A stretch of DNA of 7,043 nucleotides from Candidatus Planktophila limnetica (lineage in GTDB: Bacteria; Actinomycetota; Actinomycetes; Nanopelagicales; Nanopelagicaceae): the NCBI GenBank assembly GCA_029979485.1, contig JAPOHK010000046.1, forward strand, positions 1-7,043. The letters run 5' to 3'. Under the pieces are notes generated by a model, which had not been told where the DNA came from, did no database searches, and worked only from the letters and a program-made list of their open reading frames with translations. A program made the translations under genes and the position numbers. Below are positions 6,364-7,043 of this stretch, one piece after another (position 1 is the first letter of the stretch; each line of letters opens with the position of its first letter).

Positions 6364-6772
6364 TACTCGACTTTATTGACTGAGCAGCGGTTCGGGCGAG
6401 GAAAGATACTCGCTCAACCGCTGTTCTTTTTATTACAGCAGATGCAACAAGTCTTTCACCTTCATAGGCTTCACAGATAAAGGTTATTTCGCGACCATTT
6501 ACCTCGGTGCAATTCGCTGAAGTTCGTAGCTCTCCGCCGATTGCAATTCCGCCGTGAAATTCCAGAGTCATTGATGTTTCGACTGTCGATTCGCCAGTTT
6601 CCAAATGCTCGGCTATCGATGCAATCGCCGCGCTCTGCATTGCATTAATGATTAATGAATTAGCAAGAACCGGTAAATCTCCAACACCGATTGCAACGGC
6701 AGTGTCACCTGGACGAACAATCATGGTAGAAAAAGCGACTGCTCCAACTAATTCTTCAACTGGAACCAACAT
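6353..6772 (-). CDS. Hotdog-fold thioesterase-like protein (FlK/PaaI-type)
   Basis: The 139-residue protein has the length and pattern of a single hotdog domain similar to fluoroacetyl-CoA thioesterase-like (FlK) proteins. VGDLPVLANS (30-39) precedes the central helix (LIINAMQSAAIASIAEHL), then a STVETSMTLEFHGGIAIGGELR stretch in two parts (62-83) carries the conserved histidine (His73), followed by EVNGREITFICEAYEGERLVASAVIKR. By eye the catalytic Thr and Glu of FlK (in ATP and MEEA contexts) are replaced by Asn38 and Gln46, while His73 is kept, so hydrolysis of acyl-CoA is uncertain; acyl-CoA binding is an alternative. ATG 6770-6772 lies 5 bp after the stop of the anti-sigma factor gene, so the two are probably one operon. 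Its 3' end overlaps sodN by 11 bp and contains the sodN terminator. Confidence 0.8.
   Translation of the reverse strand: MLVPVEELVGAVAFSTMIVRPGDTAVAIGVGDLPVLANSLIINAMQSAAIASIAEHLETGESTVETSMTLEFHGGIAIGGELRTSANCTEVNGREITFICEAYEGERLVASAVIKRTAVERVSFLARTAAQSIKSSTTS
6382..6434 (+). terminator. Rho-independent terminator of sodN
   Basis: An 11-bp stem with one G-U pair is formed by GAGCAGCGGTT (6382-6392) and AACCGCTGTTC (6416-6426). It encloses a second 5-bp stem GCGAG/CTCGC (6396-6400 and 6409-6413) with loop GAAAGATA. A T-rich TTCTTTTTATT tract (6424-6434) follows on the + strand only, so it acts for sodN. It lies inside the 3' coding end of the convergent gene. Confidence 0.85.
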
Positions 6773-6777
6773 AGGAA

Positions 6778-7043
6778 TTAAGCCTCTTCGTTGGGGAAGC
6801 GGTATTCCTCAGTATGTTCAATATGTATTTCGCGAGATTCAATGCTGCCATCCTCATTAATTTCAATAGAGATTTCGGTCATTCTAAATTCGCGGACAAT
6901 ATCTGGAGCGCTATTCATTGAAAGATTTAGCAGTTGCTGATGAATTTGATCGTGTAGATCCTTAGGTGCGCGTTCATTGCAGGATCTGCGAAGAACTGAT
7001 TGCATGAGAGAGCGAACATTTCTTTCGTGTTCAATTTCAGCAG
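6778..7043 (-). CDS. rsrA: RsrA-like (mycothiol-type) anti-sigma factor, C-terminal part, runs off the window
   Basis: The frame is open from the stop at 6778-6780 through the right edge. Upstream of the internal Met at 7003-7005 it continues without a stop (AEIEHERNVRSL), so the true start is outside. The visible part, IEHERNVRSLMQSVLRRSC then NERAPKDLHDQIHQQL, matches the stretch that follows the zinc-binding HxxxCxxC region in SigR/SigH anti-sigma factors: a charged helix, a Cys, then an APxxLRxxI helix. The zinc motif itself would be beyond the edge and is not seen. A C-terminal tail of about 45 residues (MTEISIEINEDGSIESREIH, then IEHTEEYRFPNEEA) is acidic and strand-like; short RsrA proteins usually lack so long a tail. 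If right, the protein holds a thiol-oxidative-stress sigma factor inactive in the cytoplasm until oxidation releases it. Another ZAS-type anti-sigma factor is the main alternative. Confidence 0.6.
   Translation of the reverse strand, partial: AEIEHERNVRSLMQSVLRRSCNERAPKDLHDQIHQQLLNLSMNSAPDIVREFRMTEISIEINEDGSIESREIHIEHTEEYRFPNEEA
6783..6789 (-). promoter_or_regulatory. Probable Shine-Dalgarno of the thioesterase-like gene
   Basis: On the minus strand GAAGAGG lies 10 bases before ATG 6772, within the last codons of the upstream anti-sigma gene. The spacing is a little long but this is the only candidate. Confidence 0.5.

Noticed and set aside
1..7043. CRISPR array, insertion sequence, tRNA or rRNA
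   Set aside because: No regularly spaced long repeats, terminal inverted repeats with transposase, or RNA-gene signatures were seen on reading both strands.

Overview
The window looks like a chromosomal segment from a free-living, genome-streamlined actinobacterium with moderate-to-low GC. The main evidence is the fused E2/E1 2-oxoglutarate dehydrogenase (Kgd), which is characteristic of Actinobacteria, together with a nickel superoxide dismutase paired with its dedicated maturation peptidase and an RsrA-like (mycothiol-type) anti-sigma factor. The A/T-leaning codon use, such as GCA for Ala and CGT/CGC for Arg, and the near absence of intergenic DNA fit freshwater Nanopelagicales (acI). That lineage assignment is inference and was not tested.

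Layout from left to right. A small degenerate GGDEF-like protein (12-431, -) is divergent, by 24 bp, from a small multi-pass membrane protein (456-836, +). The membrane protein abuts tail-to-tail, with no gap, a classical short-chain dehydrogenase (837-1583, -). A 184-bp region follows, and then the large kgd gene, whose natural reading runs from GTG 1768 to TAA 5556 (+). kgd converges, with a 4-base overlap of stop codons, on sodX (5553-5879, -). sodX is divergent from sodN (5971-6363, +) across 91 bp. sodN converges, with an 11-bp overlap, on a hotdog-fold thioesterase-like gene (6353-6772, -). That gene is the downstream partner of a partial RsrA-like anti-sigma factor gene (6778 to the window edge, -).

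How they work together. kgd would supply the 2-oxoglutarate decarboxylase/dehydrogenase step of the TCA cycle. sodN and sodX form a self-contained unit: SodX removes the 12-residue leader of pre-SodN to expose the His-Cys-Asp-Leu-Pro-Cys nickel hook, giving an active superoxide dismutase. The anti-sigma factor suggests that a thiol-oxidative-stress sigma factor gene lies just outside the right edge.

The most notable observation is that kgd is interrupted by a single in-frame TAA at 2683-2685. It falls inside the E2-like acyltransferase domain, with the same reading frame and a fully conserved protein on both sides. The other open reading frames here also use TAA as their terminator, so a changed genetic code is unlikely. 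A recent nonsense mutation or a sequencing/assembly error is the simplest reading; split expression or readthrough is possible but not shown. I see no mobile elements, tRNA/rRNA genes or CRISPR arrays, and no stretch above 300 bp lacks a gene.
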